Made by a program: the position numbers and the translations under genes. From positions 176,669 through 240,668 of the forward strand of contig CALJVL010000001.1 in the NCBI GenBank assembly GCA_937773775.1: 64,000 bases of DNA. Reading direction: 5' to 3'. Positions 27,538 through 37,354 of this stretch are shown here, piece by piece. Every line of letters starts with the position of its first letter. Within the stretch, counting starts at the first letter, position 1. Under the pieces are notes generated by a model that saw nothing but the letters and a program-made list of their open reading frames with translations, did not search any database and had not been told where the DNA came from. Origin of the DNA: an uncultured Flavobacterium sp. (lineage in GTDB: Bacteria > Bacteroidota > Bacteroidia > Flavobacteriales > Flavobacteriaceae).

Positions 27538-29261
27538 TTAAGTGTTTGTTATTGTATTTTTCAACTGCTCTACATAATAAGAAGGCTTTATCCCCGTATT
27601 TTTAAAAAAAGCAGAAGAAAAGGACTCCGCGCTAGTAAATCCAAATTCCAGCGCCAAGGCTTGAATCGTATAGTTTCTTAATTTTCTATCTTGCTGTAAC
27701 TGTATAAGGGCGTGCTCAATTCGCAAATCATTGATGTACTTTATAAATGTTTTTTCTTTATAAATGTTTACTATTTTAGATACATACTTACTATTGGTTT
27801 CTAATTTTTCAGCAAGTAATTGCAAGCTAATAGTAGAGTGCAAATACTCCTTATGGATCTCAAATTGGTTTAGTTTTTCCAAAATTTGAACAACCAGTTC
27901 TTCAGCGATACCAGTGTTTTCTTTATTTTTCTTAGTGTGAATCTCAATTGGTTGCGGATTTGAATCTGCTGGAACAGAATTAGGTTTGTTTTCTCTGTTT
28001 ACAATTTTTTCAAATCGGGATTTGTATGTTCTCTTAAGGTTGTATTGGTAAAACCCAAAGCCTCCAACAGAAATAGAAAGTAGTATCAAACCTCCAAGGC
28101 CCCAGAAAGATTTTGCATTATCAAGTTTAAGCGATCGTATAAGCGATTCTTTTTCTGAAATTAGATGTGGAATGTCATATTCTTTTTGCAGTTTTTTAGT
28201 TAACTCCTTATAGTTTTTTTGTAAATGTTTATTAATGTCCCCATATACTTGGTTATATATTTCAATTGATTTTTTTTATCGTCTTTTTCCTTGTAGTAGG
28301 AGATTAAATAAGGATAGCCACTCATAAATTCTGGAGTTATTCTACCGGTTTCATTATACATAGAATCCACTTTGACAAAGTTTTTTACCGCTTTGGTATT
28401 GTTTTTAAGACCATCATTGGCTTTTCCCAAATAATAGTAGGAAGCTAATATATTTCCTTTATCATTGAAAGATATCAATATGGGTAGTGCTTTGTCAATA
28501 CTGTCTAAAGCTCCTTTATAATTTTTTTTTAAAACTTGATTAGCTCCTTCATTTAGCACAAATAGCGCGTTTAAGTCTATAGCGCCAGTAAATTTTGATT
28601 CACGGTACCCCAATTTATTGTAATAAGTTGTTGAATCTGCTTGTTTCAGTGCCATATGTGCATCTGCTAGTGCAAAAATAACAGCCTGATAAGCAAATGA
28701 ATATTCAGGAGACCTAACCTCTTTGTCTTTGTAATAGTCATAGCATTCGTTATATAAAACTAATGCGTCCTCCACTTCACCCAATTCTTCGGATCGTAAT
28801 ACGGCTATCGCGAATTTGTAGTTAAAATAGAAATCAGTATTGTTTAAACGAGCACTTTTTTCAGCTAAAATAAAATTATCTATAGCTTCTCTATAGCGCG
28901 ATTGTTCTTGCAGCTCATAAGCCTTTCTAAAATAAGCATATGCTGGAAATTTTAAATCATTTGTGGTTTTTGAGAAACGAATTGCATTGTCCAAATAATC
29001 AATAGCCTTATCGCCTTTGTATAACAATGATAATAAATAAAATCCTCTTGCTTTATAAATTGGACTATTGTCACTTTTAGCCTTTACTAAAAACGCATTT
29101 GCATATTCTAATTGTTTCTTTTGATTTTTATCGTTTTTAATAAATAACTCCTTCAACTCATCGTATGGAAGTTGTACAAGATCTTTTTTCTGTACTTGTC
29201 CTAATAAAATAAGAGGGAATAAAAACAAAAGGAGCGCTTTACTCGTGGAATAAGGGAACAT
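27538..29261 (-). CDS. TPR-AraC membrane-anchored transcription regulator, one frameshift
   Basis: Two pieces form one protein of about 574 residues. The first (28200-29261) has a signal peptide (LLLFLFPLILLGQ) and tandem TPR-like helices, for example YLDNAIRFSKTTNDLKFPAY and AIDNFILAEKSARLNNTD. The second has a membrane helix (FWGLGGLILLSISVGGFGFY) and a C-terminal AraC-type helix-turn-helix (LLAEKLETNSKYVSKIV and IQALALEFGFTSAESFSSAF). They join as IYKKNYKELTKKL when the T7 run at 28214-28220 gains one base. The layout, with a periplasmic sensor and cytoplasmic DNA-binding end, is a known Bacteroidota regulator type. Target unknown; palindromes flank it on both sides. Confidence 0.85.
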
Positions 29262-29370
29262 TATAAGTTGTTTATTACAAAAATAGCGTAAAACTTAAGA
29301 TTTAGGGGCTAAATAATCGTTTTTTATATTTTTATACAAGTTTCTGTAATGCAGTCAATTATAAATAGAG

Positions 29371-29400
29371 GGGTATCGAAATTCCGGAATTTCGATACCC
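29371..29400. repeat. Perfect 30-bp palindrome upstream of the TPR-AraC gene
   Basis: Each half-site reads GGGTATCGAAATTCC and the two halves meet without a spacer (centre TTCCGGAA). It lies about 110 bp upstream of the regulator's start codon. A perfect palindrome of this size is well beyond chance for this base composition. It could be an operator for a dimeric factor, a cruciform-forming repeat or a mobile-element end; a relative lies at 27502-27529. Confidence 0.85.
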
Positions 29401-29517
29401 ATAGTTTGTAGGGAAGGCACTGTTGCTCTAGTTTTGACATCAGGAAAGGAATTTGGTTTTCTAGTAAGACGATATTGTAGAATCGATTCATTTTTCTAAA
29501 AAGTATTGACAGATAAG

Positions 29518-29613
29518 TAGGGATCGTTTCAGCTGTTTTGTAACCCTTAAAAAAAGCAGAGCAAATAGGGATTGTTATAGCTAATTTGTAACCCTTAAAA
29601 AAGAAAGCAATTA
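29518..29613. repeat. Two-copy 48-bp tandem repeat
   Basis: The unit starts TAGGGATCGTTTCAGCTG at 29518 and again as TAGGGATTGTTATAGCTA at 29566, and both contain TTTGTAACCCTTAAAAAA. The copies are about 80-85% alike. It lies in the gene-free stretch upstream of the TPR-AraC gene. An open frame of 118 codons on the minus strand across it is judged spurious. Confidence 0.7.
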
Positions 29614-29699
29614 CGGAATTACATAAGCTTGAATTAGCGAATGTAAAATGTAAGTAAAAAGGAATTCTCGAGAAAACCATTTTATTAAAATAGAAAATG

Positions 29700-30395
29700 A
29701 CAATTATAAAGTCGTATAAGTAAATTTTGAAAACAGAATTTGATGAAGCACAGTAATTATTATGCTCAGAGGTAGCAGCTGGATTTTAGGGGATACTAAT
29801 TAGAGTGATATACGCTGTAATAAAGTTTGTTCTTTATTAATAAGAACAATAAAACAAAACAACATGATATTAAAGATCGCAGAGCTGATTATTTCACTAC
29901 TATTGGAAGTTATTGTAATGTTAATCTCCTTGTAGCAAAAAGGTGGTAATTTTATTATAAAGATAAACGAGGTAATAAATTTTATAGAAGTATTTTTGTT
30001 GCCAATGTTTTTTTTGACCTAAAGAATAAATAAGCTGCTATTATTGAAGTAAATGACAACGAACAGTAGCAAGAATATAGGGATTCTGGATGGGTTAAAT
30101 CTTATAAAAAATAAATTAATTTCAAAAGCCAAAAATATAAAGCTATTTTAAATTTAGGTATCACAGTAAGTACTGTAGCAAAATCTGGTTCTTTTAATTA
30201 ACAAACAAAATCAAATAAATACGCCATGGAGTGGACAACCCAAAGTAATAATTTAAGTTATTCAGTAGTGCTAGTTATGGATAATATTGTCAATAAAGTC
30301 CAAATATCTGGACGAATAATTCCTCGAACATATTCAACTAGGACTGTAGAATTTGGATAAGACCAATACGCGTGCAATGGTAAAAAAATCAAACT
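29700..30395 (+). pseudogene. Degraded coding-like stretch
   Basis: Plus-strand translation gives protein-like runs interrupted by stops: ADYFTTIGSYCNVNLLVAK, then FYYKDKRGNKFYRSIFVANV, then ILNLGITVSTVAKSG and LSYSVVLVMDNIVNKVQISG. No open frame of useful length remains and no family is recognised. It is interpreted as one or two decayed genes between 29.86 and 30.36 kb. Confidence 0.3.
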
Positions 30396-30396
30396 G

Positions 30397-30429
30397 AACC
30401 TCTCAAAGTTTTTACTTTAAGAGGTTTTT
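30397..30429 (+). terminator. Terminator-like hairpin at the start of the lipoprotein remnant
   Basis: AACCTCT (30397-30403) pairs with AGAGGTT (30420-30426), with AAAG/CTTT inside, followed by T-rich DNA. It overlaps the first codons of the lipoprotein remnant and may have ended the transcript of the decayed upstream gene. Confidence 0.6.
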
Positions 30430-31354
30430 AATAAATACAATTTCATTGTTTATATTTTTATTTTTATTTTCTTGTGATAAAGATGATGTGGAAAATATTA
30501 AAATAGAAAATTCATTAGAACTCCAGATTGAAAATGATCAATTTAAAATCGTGAATGCTCCATTAGATGGTATTGAAAATTGTGATAGAATATCGGTTGG
30601 AGTTATGTGCCAAAAATCAGAAAAAGAAAGTTTTACAATTGTTTTCAATTTATTAAAGAATGGTGGGTTAGAAAAGATAAGACTCGTTGATTATCATACA
30701 AATAATGATTTTTATGAAACTGCAGATTTTAATTCGACGGGGTTAATGAAGATTACAAATTTTGAATATGATGAAGCAAAAAAATATGTTCATTTTGAAT
30801 TTAACGGTGAACTGATAAGAGTATAATCCGATTACAATTCTTTGGATAAAAATCAGCCAAAAAAACATATTTAAGGAACATTTACTGGTGTTAATTTAAG
30901 GACAATTGAATGTAACACTTTTATAAGTAATCTAGATTTTGAAACTTTTTTTTTTAAATTTATATCCAATAGCCCCTTTGCAAGTTATGATTCGGCTTTA
31001 AAAACAAATCCGTATCAGTACTGTTTTTATTCAGATAATGGGTATAGAACCATTTTTAAATCAAAAGTAGATTTATGGAATTTAGAAAAGGGCACTTACA
31101 ACTTTGATCAAAACAGTATCGAAGACAGAATTGATTTTGAGCAATATATTGGTATTTTTAGATCGACCCAATTATTATGGATTAGAGAAATAGATTGGAA
31201 AAAACACCAAACAATTGGAAGTTACATCATAGTTGAACACGTAATCATTAACGGACAAAAAGTAACAAGAGGCGAAATGAATATGCAAGTGTATGATAAT
31301 GGAGTTTTAATTCACAATATTACCAATGGTAAATTTGAAGTTCTTGGTTTTTAA
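30419..31354 (+). pseudogene. Secreted lipoprotein remnant with two in-frame stop codons
   Basis: One frame (codon phase unchanged throughout) reads KRFLINTISLFIFLFLFSCD, a lipoprotein signal with Cys, through FEFNGELIRV, TAA at 30824-30826, SDYNSLDKNQPKKHI, TAA at 30872-30874, then GTFTGVNLRTIECNTFIS to VLIHNITNGKFEVLGF and TAA at 31352. The usual ATG is missing: the codon before AGG is AAG, and the first possible start is TTG at 30446. The phase holds for about 310 codons across both stops, so this looks like true nonsense decay, unlike the homopolymer frameshifts elsewhere. Family unknown. Confidence 0.6.
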
Positions 31355-31568
31355 ATAACATAGGTTAATTTTGAGTGATTATTTAAAAAAGCAATGTGTA
31401 AAAAAACAAGTTGTTTCTGGGGAAGACAGTTACAAAAATTATACGCCGATCGTGCAGATTTGTGCAAACTTCGCGCGAATTTGTAATCCGAGCACTCACA
31501 GCCAAGCTAAAATGAAGATCTACAAAGAGAAAAATTCAAAAAGAGCTGTTGAAAATAAATTACTATAA

Positions 31569-32186
31569 ATGGATTTAAATGCGGATGTCTTAACGAGAAA
31601 AAACGTAGTCTATATAACGAGACATTTAGTTTTAGCTTTAAGTATTGTTTTAGCAATAGAGCTGTTGGAATACCTGTTGAACATCAAAGAACCTGATAGC
31701 AGTAAATTAAAAGATGCATTCATGTCAAATTTTCTTTTTTCTTTTTTTGGAGCTGTGTTGATTGCTCCTATATATGAAGAAGTTGTTTTTAGATTGGCGT
31801 TGAAGAAAAGTAATTATTATTGGTTTAGTGTTTTTTTAACTTTTGTCTTTGTTTTGTCATCAAAATTCATATTGACACAAATTGTTTGTTCGTTATTTAT
31901 TATTGGCATGATTTCGTATCAATATGTTTATAAAAGCAATTCATCGAGATGCTTTCTTATTATTTTGTCAATATTAGCATTCGTATCTGTTCATTTTGAT
32001 AATTACAATGAAAATGAATTAAACGAATTGGGAAAATTAGATGTTGCAATGCTTTTTGTCCCGCAATTGGTTTTAGCTGTTTTTTTGACTAAAATTAGGT
32101 TGGAGACATCTATTCTTAACTCGATTATTTTTCATTCTTTTTATAACCTTTTGATCTTATCATTAGCATTATTATTTGATTTTTAA
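31569..32186 (+). CDS. CPBP-family intramembrane metalloprotease
   Basis: A 205-residue polytopic membrane protein. The three family motifs are present: EExxxR in IYEEVVFRLAL (about residue 72), the H of AFVSVHFDN, and HxxxN in IIFHSFYNLLIL. Five or six hydrophobic segments are visible. Members process prenylated proteins (Rce1-like) or protect producers against bacteriocins. No bacteriocin-like gene is evident next to it, and it sits alone in a decaying region. Confidence 0.85.
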   Translation: MDLNADVLTRKNVVYITRHLVLALSIVLAIELLEYLLNIKEPDSSKLKDAFMSNFLFSFFGAVLIAPIYEEVVFRLALKKSNYYWFSVFLTFVFVLSSKFILTQIVCSLFIIGMISYQYVYKSNSSRCFLIILSILAFVSVHFDNYNENELNELGKLDVAMLFVPQLVLAVFLTKIRLETSILNSIIFHSFYNLLILSLALLFDF

Positions 32187-32703
32187 AGGATGTGTTATTA
32201 AAATATTCATAATAACCTTATTGTTATTATTTGTAGAAAAGTTGTTGAAGGAATAAAAGGAACGTATTGAGATTATTGCTCCTTTAGTAGCCTTAGCTTA
32301 TTTGGCTGTAATAGATATATTTTGCTTTTGCTGAGTGGTATCAAGGAAGTGGTTATATTGATAACGATATGCGTATGCCTTTTGCAGCATAATTGTTTTT
32401 TAAGAAAGAGGAGATAATTTTTTTTTCTTTCCTTAACTATAAATCAGAAAATAAAAAAAAATGAAATTAATTGGGTATTATTATTTGTTATCAATTCTCA
32501 TCGCAGGAGTATTTTTCTTTAAAAAGGACTTTGGACATGCTAACTTTACCCGCATAAAAAGTTAAGAAAAAAACCTTAATTTTAACTTATGAAACAGTTG
32601 TGCATCAGTTTAAAGCAATAGAAAGACTTGTTTTCACTAATTAAAAAGAAAAGTAATTCTATTTATTTTGCACTAATTTTTATAAAGTATAGATAGTGAA
32701 TAT
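32187..32703. other. Spacer with possible mini-ORF and decayed coding traces
   Basis: No convincing gene. A 34-codon frame at 32461-32565 (MKLIGYYYLLSILIAGVFFF, then KKDFGHANFTRIKS) could encode a one-helix membrane peptide. A trace WYQGSGYIDNDMRMPFAA near 32337-32391 looks like the tail of a lost gene. The rest is AT-rich with no terminator for the protease gene. Confidence 0.3.
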
Positions 32704-33255
32704 TTACCTTCTATCTCTAATAATCTCTGCCAGCAACTTTTTGGCACGAAGTAACTTCACTTTTACGTTACTCAGTGGCTCGTCAATCGAATTGGCAATT
32801 TCCTGATAAGTCATCTCTTGGAAATAACGCAACTGAATCACTTCTTGATAATGGGGTTTTAATTCCTTTATGTATCGCAGTAACTGCGACAGGTTTTGTT
32901 CTGTGATTAGCTCGTCTTCTTTAGACGGAGTGGTGTCTGCAATATTGTATGCCTTTTGGTCTTCCTTATCAGTAGTTTCCACAAAAAGGCTTGACTTTTT
33001 TTTACGAAGTAAATCAATATGGACGTTTTTAGCAATACTGATTAGCCAGGTGTTGAACTGAAATTCAGGATTGTAAGTCGCTATTTTATCAAATGCTTTC
33101 GAGAAAGTTTCAATAGTAATATCCTCAGCAGTAGTCTCGTTCTCTACGCGTTTTAACATGAAGCCATATACTTCGTTCCAATAATAATTCAAGAGAAAGG
33201 TAAAGGCGGCCTGGTCCCCCTTTTTTGCTTTTTCTAGTTGTATATTTATTTCCAA
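32704..33255 (-). CDS. ECF-type RNA polymerase sigma factor
   Basis: A 183-residue sigma-70 family protein. Region 2 (YYWNEVYGFMLKRVENETTA, EDITIETFSKAFDKI, FNTWLISIAKNVHIDLLRKK) and region 4 with a helix-turn-helix (EVIQLRYFQEMTYQEIANSI, NVKVKLLRAKKLL) are complete. Its start overlaps the end of the glycosyltransferase gene by 10 bp, so the two are cotranscribed. No anti-sigma factor gene is adjacent, which is unusual for ECF factors. Confidence 0.93.
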   Translation of the reverse strand: MEINIQLEKAKKGDQAAFTFLLNYYWNEVYGFMLKRVENETTAEDITIETFSKAFDKIATYNPEFQFNTWLISIAKNVHIDLLRKKKSSLFVETTDKEDQKAYNIADTTPSKEDELITEQNLSQLLRYIKELKPHYQEVIQLRYFQEMTYQEIANSIDEPLSNVKVKLLRAKKLLAEIIRDRR

Positions 33256-34352
33256 TGTACTGGTTTTGAGAAGATATTTTTGATAAAGATATTAATTTGT
33301 GTAAATATAAGCACTAACTCTATAATAGGGAACCAATATTTTAAATCATTCTCCTTTAGTTTGCCTGCTGAAAAACCAACGACAATCCAAGCGCTTAAAT
33401 ATCGGATCGCTATTAAGCCCAATACTAATATCCATTGAAATTGAAAGGATAATAACACTACAGGAAGCGAAATAAATAACAATTGGGAGCAATAGAAAGT
33501 CCCCAGTTGCAGTTTGTCAAACTTTTTGTAATGTTTTGCTGTCGCGACATGTCGTCTTTTTTGCGTAATCCAGTCCTTAAATGTTGTTTTGGGTTTAGAA
33601 TACGTAAAGCTTTCTGGAGCATAGCTAATCGTTGTGTTTTTCCCGAAAGCGGCTTCGTTGATGAATAAATCATCATCCCCAGATCGTACTTGAATGTGGC
33701 TTATGAACCCATTTACATTAAAAAACTCCTCTTTTTTATAAGCTAAATTTCTTCCCACACCCATATAAGGGCGTCCTACTTTTGCCCATGAAAAATATTG
33801 AATTGCGGTAAGTAAAGTTTCGAAGCGAATTAATTTATTAAGAAAAGAATTTGCTATTTTTTCATAACCGCCAAATCCCAATACAATAGTTTTCTGCATA
33901 GTAAACTGGGAACTCATAGCGGTAATCCATTCTTTGGAAGTAGGGTAGCAATCGGCATCTGTAAATAATAGATACTCCTTTTTTGCCGCTTTTATCCCTA
34001 GAGTCAGTGCGTATTTTTTGTTTCCCCAGAAAGCCTCGTTGTTTTGGACTTTTACTAAACGTATATTAGAATATTGTTTTTCAAAATCTTCAAAAACTTC
34101 TAAGGTATTGTCACTCGAAGCATCGTCAATCAATATGATTTCAAAATCGGGATAGTCTTGTTCAGCTAGTAGTGAGATAAAGTTGGCTACATTTTCTTCT
34201 TCGTTTTTAGCACAAACAATAACCGATATTGAGATTTTTTTGGGCGTTGTTTTTTGCGCTTTCGCAAAAGCAAATTTGCCGAAAATGCCTAGATAAAAAG
34301 CGATTTGAATGGCGACAATAAGAATAAAAAAGTAAAGAATTAGTATAAGCAT
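33246..34352 (-). CDS. Family 2 glycosyltransferase, membrane-anchored
   Basis: About 368 residues. An N-terminal helix (LILYFFILIVAIQIAFYLG) precedes the GT-A domain with ISVIVCAKNEEENV, IILIDDASSDNT, the DxD motif in LLFTDADCYP and the RSGDDDLFI acceptor loop with the QKRRH motif (Q/RxxRW-like). Two or three C-terminal helices follow. Polyprenyl-sugar or glycolipid synthesis is likely. The ATG at 34352 is preferred over an upstream TTG at 34397 because the protein then begins directly with the membrane helix. Confidence 0.88.
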   Translation of the reverse strand: MLILILYFFILIVAIQIAFYLGIFGKFAFAKAQKTTPKKISISVIVCAKNEEENVANFISLLAEQDYPDFEIILIDDASSDNTLEVFEDFEKQYSNIRLVKVQNNEAFWGNKKYALTLGIKAAKKEYLLFTDADCYPTSKEWITAMSSQFTMQKTIVLGFGGYEKIANSFLNKLIRFETLLTAIQYFSWAKVGRPYMGVGRNLAYKKEEFFNVNGFISHIQVRSGDDDLFINEAAFGKNTTISYAPESFTYSKPKTTFKDWITQKRRHVATAKHYKKFDKLQLGTFYCSQLLFISLPVVLLSFQFQWILVLGLIAIRYLSAWIVVGFSAGKLKENDLKYWFPIIELVLIFTQINIFIKNIFSKPVHWK

Positions 34353-34425
34353 CTGAGTTTTATATATTATGAAATCGAGCGCAAAGGTAATTCGCAATTA
34401 TCAATTATCAATAGGTAAATTTCAA

Positions 34426-35040
34426 TTACTTTCGGCATTTTATCATTTCTTTCGCGACAGCAATCGACTGCGCACTTTTTGTTTTTTCTAACTCCAAAAT
34501 TATATTTGAATGGTCGATGTCGTCTCGATTTTGAGACATTTTTTTTGTGGCTTGTATTTCCTGAATCTCTATTTCAAACGCTACGATTCCGCGGGTTTGC
34601 ATCATAGTTTTTTCCGATAAATTGGCTATTCGAATAGGGTTGTCAGAATTTTGTTCGTATTTGTCTGTGAGTTTTTTTAGAGAATCAATTACTGCTTCTC
34701 CTTCTATAACTTTAATTTTTCCGTATACATGGACGGCAATGTAATTCCAGGTGGGCACATTTTCGTGATTGTACCAGGACGAGGAAATATAGGAATTGGG
34801 TCCAGAAAAAATAGCTAAAACTTGGTCATTGTCAGCGAATCCTTTCCATTGTGGGTTTTCTTTTGAAAGATGACCCAACAAAATTTCCTTACCCTCTTTA
34901 TTTGTGTCTAATTCAAGCGGAATGTGGGTCGCACATAATTTTCCATTAGTTTGATTGACTAGAATGCCAAAACTATACTTGACCAGAAAAGCTCTGATTT
35001 CTTCTTGATTTTCGTTTTTGTAAATATCAGGAATGAACAT
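34426..35040 (-). CDS. PaiB-like FMN-binding protein
   Basis: A 204-residue protein of the PaiB family (FMN-binding split barrel; PaiB is a negative regulator of sporulation and protease genes in Bacillus). It shows MFIPDIYKNENQEEIRAFL, THIPLELD, LLGHLSKENPQW, AIFSGPNSYISSSWY and VPTWNYIAVHVYGKI, in family order. In Bacteroidota its target is unknown, and a general FMN-dependent role is possible. It lies 31 bp downstream of murB on the same strand. Confidence 0.9.
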   Translation of the reverse strand: MFIPDIYKNENQEEIRAFLVKYSFGILVNQTNGKLCATHIPLELDTNKEGKEILLGHLSKENPQWKGFADNDQVLAIFSGPNSYISSSWYNHENVPTWNYIAVHVYGKIKVIEGEAVIDSLKKLTDKYEQNSDNPIRIANLSEKTMMQTRGIVAFEIEIQEIQATKKMSQNRDDIDHSNIILELEKTKSAQSIAVAKEMIKCRK

Positions 35041-35071
35041 ATCTTAGTTGTTAAAGATTTTAGATCTAAAA

Positions 35072-36091
35072 TTAGATAATATTGACTTCAGCCTCAATTT
35101 GGATACCAAATTTATTTAAAATAGTTTCTTGGATATTCTTTGAAATATCTAAAACTTCTTGTCCGGTGGCATTACCATAATTCACTATAACAAGAGCTTG
35201 GTTTTTATGGACTCCGGCGTTGCCAAAACGTTTTCCTTTAAATCCAGCTTGTTCAATTAGCCAGCCAGCGGGCACTTTTACTTCAGTTTCAGAAATGTCA
35301 TAATATTTCATTTCAGGGAACTGTTGGTGGATTTTTGCAAAATCTGACTTCAGCAGAATGGGGTTTTTAAAGAAACTGCCACTATTTCCCAATTCTTTCG
35401 GATCCGGTAATTTGCTTTTCCGAATCGCAATTACAGCATTACTCACCTCTTTCAAGCTAGGAATGCTGCTGTTGTTTTTTGCTAACTCGTTTGTAATGTC
35501 ACCATATGAAGTGTTGATTTTGTGATTGCGTTTGGTCAATTTGAAAACAACAGATGTAATAATATAGCGGTCTTTTGCCTCGTTTTTAAAAATGCTCTCT
35601 CGGTAGCCAAAACGGCATTCTTCTTTTGTAAATGTTTTTGTTTCTTGCTCTTCTACGTAAAGGGCTTCGCAAGAAACAAATGTATCTTTAATCTCTGTGC
35701 CATAGGCACCGATATTTTGAACTGGAGTAGTCCCAACATTTCCAGGAATAAGAGACATATTCTCTAGTCCGCCAAAGTCCTGGTCTATGGTCCAAAGTAC
35801 AAATTCATGCCAATTCTCGCCAGCTTTACTCTCTACCCAGACGAAATCTTCATTCTCAGAAATGATTTTCTTACCTTTTAAATCGATGTGAATGACCAAA
35901 GCTTCTATGTCTTTCGTCAGAAGCATGTTACTTCCGCCACCAAGGATGAATTTTTGCTCTAATTTGTTTTGTTCTAAGACGCTTTTCAATTCGGGAACAG
36001 AGTGAACTGCAACAAATTGTTTTGCTTTGGCTTCAATGCCAAATGTATTGTAGTTTTTTAAAGAGAAATTATTTTGTATTTCCAGTTCCAT
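35072..36091 (-). CDS. murB: UDP-N-acetylenolpyruvoylglucosamine reductase
   Basis: An FAD-dependent cytosolic enzyme making UDP-MurNAc. FAD-binding segments FILGGGSNMLLT and LSLIPGNVGTTPVQNIGAYGTEI-type are visible, as are RYGYRES-like CRFGYRESIF, the catalytic Ser in ELGNSGSFFKNP and the final Glu region QIEAEVN. It is a type I MurB. The ATG at 36091 gives MELEIQNNFSLKNYNTFGIE, the family start; an upstream in-frame ATG at 36130 would add 13 residues. Confidence 0.95.
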   Translation of the reverse strand: MELEIQNNFSLKNYNTFGIEAKAKQFVAVHSVPELKSVLEQNKLEQKFILGGGSNMLLTKDIEALVIHIDLKGKKIISENEDFVWVESKAGENWHEFVLWTIDQDFGGLENMSLIPGNVGTTPVQNIGAYGTEIKDTFVSCEALYVEEQETKTFTKEECRFGYRESIFKNEAKDRYIITSVVFKLTKRNHKINTSYGDITNELAKNNSSIPSLKEVSNAVIAIRKSKLPDPKELGNSGSFFKNPILLKSDFAKIHQQFPEMKYYDISETEVKVPAGWLIEQAGFKGKRFGNAGVHKNQALVIVNYGNATGQEVLDISKNIQETILNKFGIQIEAEVNII

Positions 36092-36139
36092 AAAAGAAAG
36101 TTCATTTTTATTGATGAATTCGAGATCCAAAAGTAAGGA

Positions 36140-36275
36140 TTAAAATTTATTTGTATATTTTTTCATCCAGATATGCATCATAAACGATGGCATGATATAC
36201 GGAATCATGCGGGTATCTCCTTTTTGTAAACTCTTGCTGGGTTTAGTAAAAAAAATAGCCGCTAATACTGCGCAT
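36140..36275 (-). pseudogene. Small frame after the glycosyltransferase, probably broken
   Basis: The ATG at 36275 starts 2 bp after the glycosyltransferase stop. The frame stops after about ten codons. Removing one base from the T8 run (plus-strand A8, 36248-36255) extends it to about 44 codons, ending MIPYIMPSFMMHIWMKKYTN. No family is recognised. It may be a small gene or a remnant. Confidence 0.25.
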
Positions 36276-36277
36276 AG

Positions 36278-37345
36278 TTAATCGCTAGTATTTGTGTTGA
36301 TTAACTCGTGGTATTTATTCGCTATGATTTTCATATTGATTTTATAATCTACGTTGTTTTCAATAAATTTTCGATTAATCAAAAGGGCTTGTTCTCGTTG
36401 CGCTTTGTTTTCAAACGACCATAACAGTTCTTCGGCGAGCATCTTAGGGTCATCCAAAGCAATAAGTTGGCCGTTTTCACGATGTCGTATCCAACTTTGA
36501 TTTCCTGGAATATCCGTCACTATAGGGTAACAATTCGATGCCATAGCTTCAAACAGCGATGCTGAGACTCCTTCGGTTATAGGCATACTTATGTAGAAGT
36601 TCGATGCTTGTAACAATTTTGGTAGTTCTATATTTGGTATACGTCCGGTAAAAAGGACTTTATTCTCTATATTTAATTTTTTGGCTAAGTCTATTAAAAC
36701 AGCTCGCTGTGTTCCTTCTCCAACTATCGTAAGCGTAAAATCTATTCCTTTGTTGTTCAAAATGGCAAAAGCTTTTAGAATGATATCATGACGGTATTCA
36801 GGCATCAATGAGCGGGTCACAATGGCGGAAATTTGGGATGGATTAGTTGAGTTCCTGTTTTCGAATTTTACCAAGTCAATTCCTTTTGGTAATACTAGGA
36901 CTTGATCCATATCAACATTGGCTTTTGCCATGGAAATGGCCATGACCGGGCCCCAAGCATGTATTAGTGTCGCTTTTTTGAAAGCATAATTTTGCAATAG
37001 TTTTTTGAATGGTAAAAGAGGGGAGTTCTCGGGCCACAAATCAGTTCTTCCCTGCTGGGCTATTGCGACGGGCTTAACTCCGGATAAGGCAGCTAAGAAA
37101 CCATAACTGGTAGTTCTTTCAGCAATAACCATATCAGGTTGGTGCAGTTTTATTATTTTTTTTATTTTAAAAAGGGCAAATTTGAATTCTAAAATCCGTG
37201 CTAACCTATTGAATATAGTATTGTTTGGGGTTTTTAATTCCCAACTAATGATTTCAAAATCACCAAATTCCTTGAGTCCATTCATCCAGGTAATGGCGTC
37301 GGCTCTATCGGACTCTCCAAGAAAAAGTATCTTTCTTTTTTTCAT
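36278..37345 (-). CDS. Family 4 glycosyltransferase
   Basis: A 355-residue GT-B protein. The N-terminal part starts KILFLGESDRADAITW. The C-terminal nucleotide-sugar domain contains VTRSLMPEYRHDIILKAF, VGEGTQRAVLIDLAKKL, LFTGRIPNIELPKLL and the E-x7-E pattern in MPITEGVSASLFEAMASNCY. It is likely to add sugars to a lipid-linked or surface glycan. It is followed 9 bp later (upstream on the strand) by the DUF2461 gene, so the two may be cotranscribed. Confidence 0.88.
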   Translation of the reverse strand: MKKRKILFLGESDRADAITWMNGLKEFGDFEIISWELKTPNNTIFNRLARILEFKFALFKIKKIIKLHQPDMVIAERTTSYGFLAALSGVKPVAIAQQGRTDLWPENSPLLPFKKLLQNYAFKKATLIHAWGPVMAISMAKANVDMDQVLVLPKGIDLVKFENRNSTNPSQISAIVTRSLMPEYRHDIILKAFAILNNKGIDFTLTIVGEGTQRAVLIDLAKKLNIENKVLFTGRIPNIELPKLLQASNFYISMPITEGVSASLFEAMASNCYPIVTDIPGNQSWIRHRENGQLIALDDPKMLAEELLWSFENKAQREQALLINRKFIENNVDYKINMKIIANKYHELINTNTSD

Positions 37346-37354
37346 TCGCCTAAA

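Noticed and set aside
29324..29680. Minus-strand open frame of 118 codons
   Set aside because: Spans the 30-bp palindrome and the 48-bp tandem repeat; its repeated FFKGYK segments come from the repeat, not from a protein family.
31371..31568. Plus-strand frame of 65 codons before the CPBP gene
   Set aside because: TTG start, unusual composition and no recognisable domain; more likely spacer DNA.
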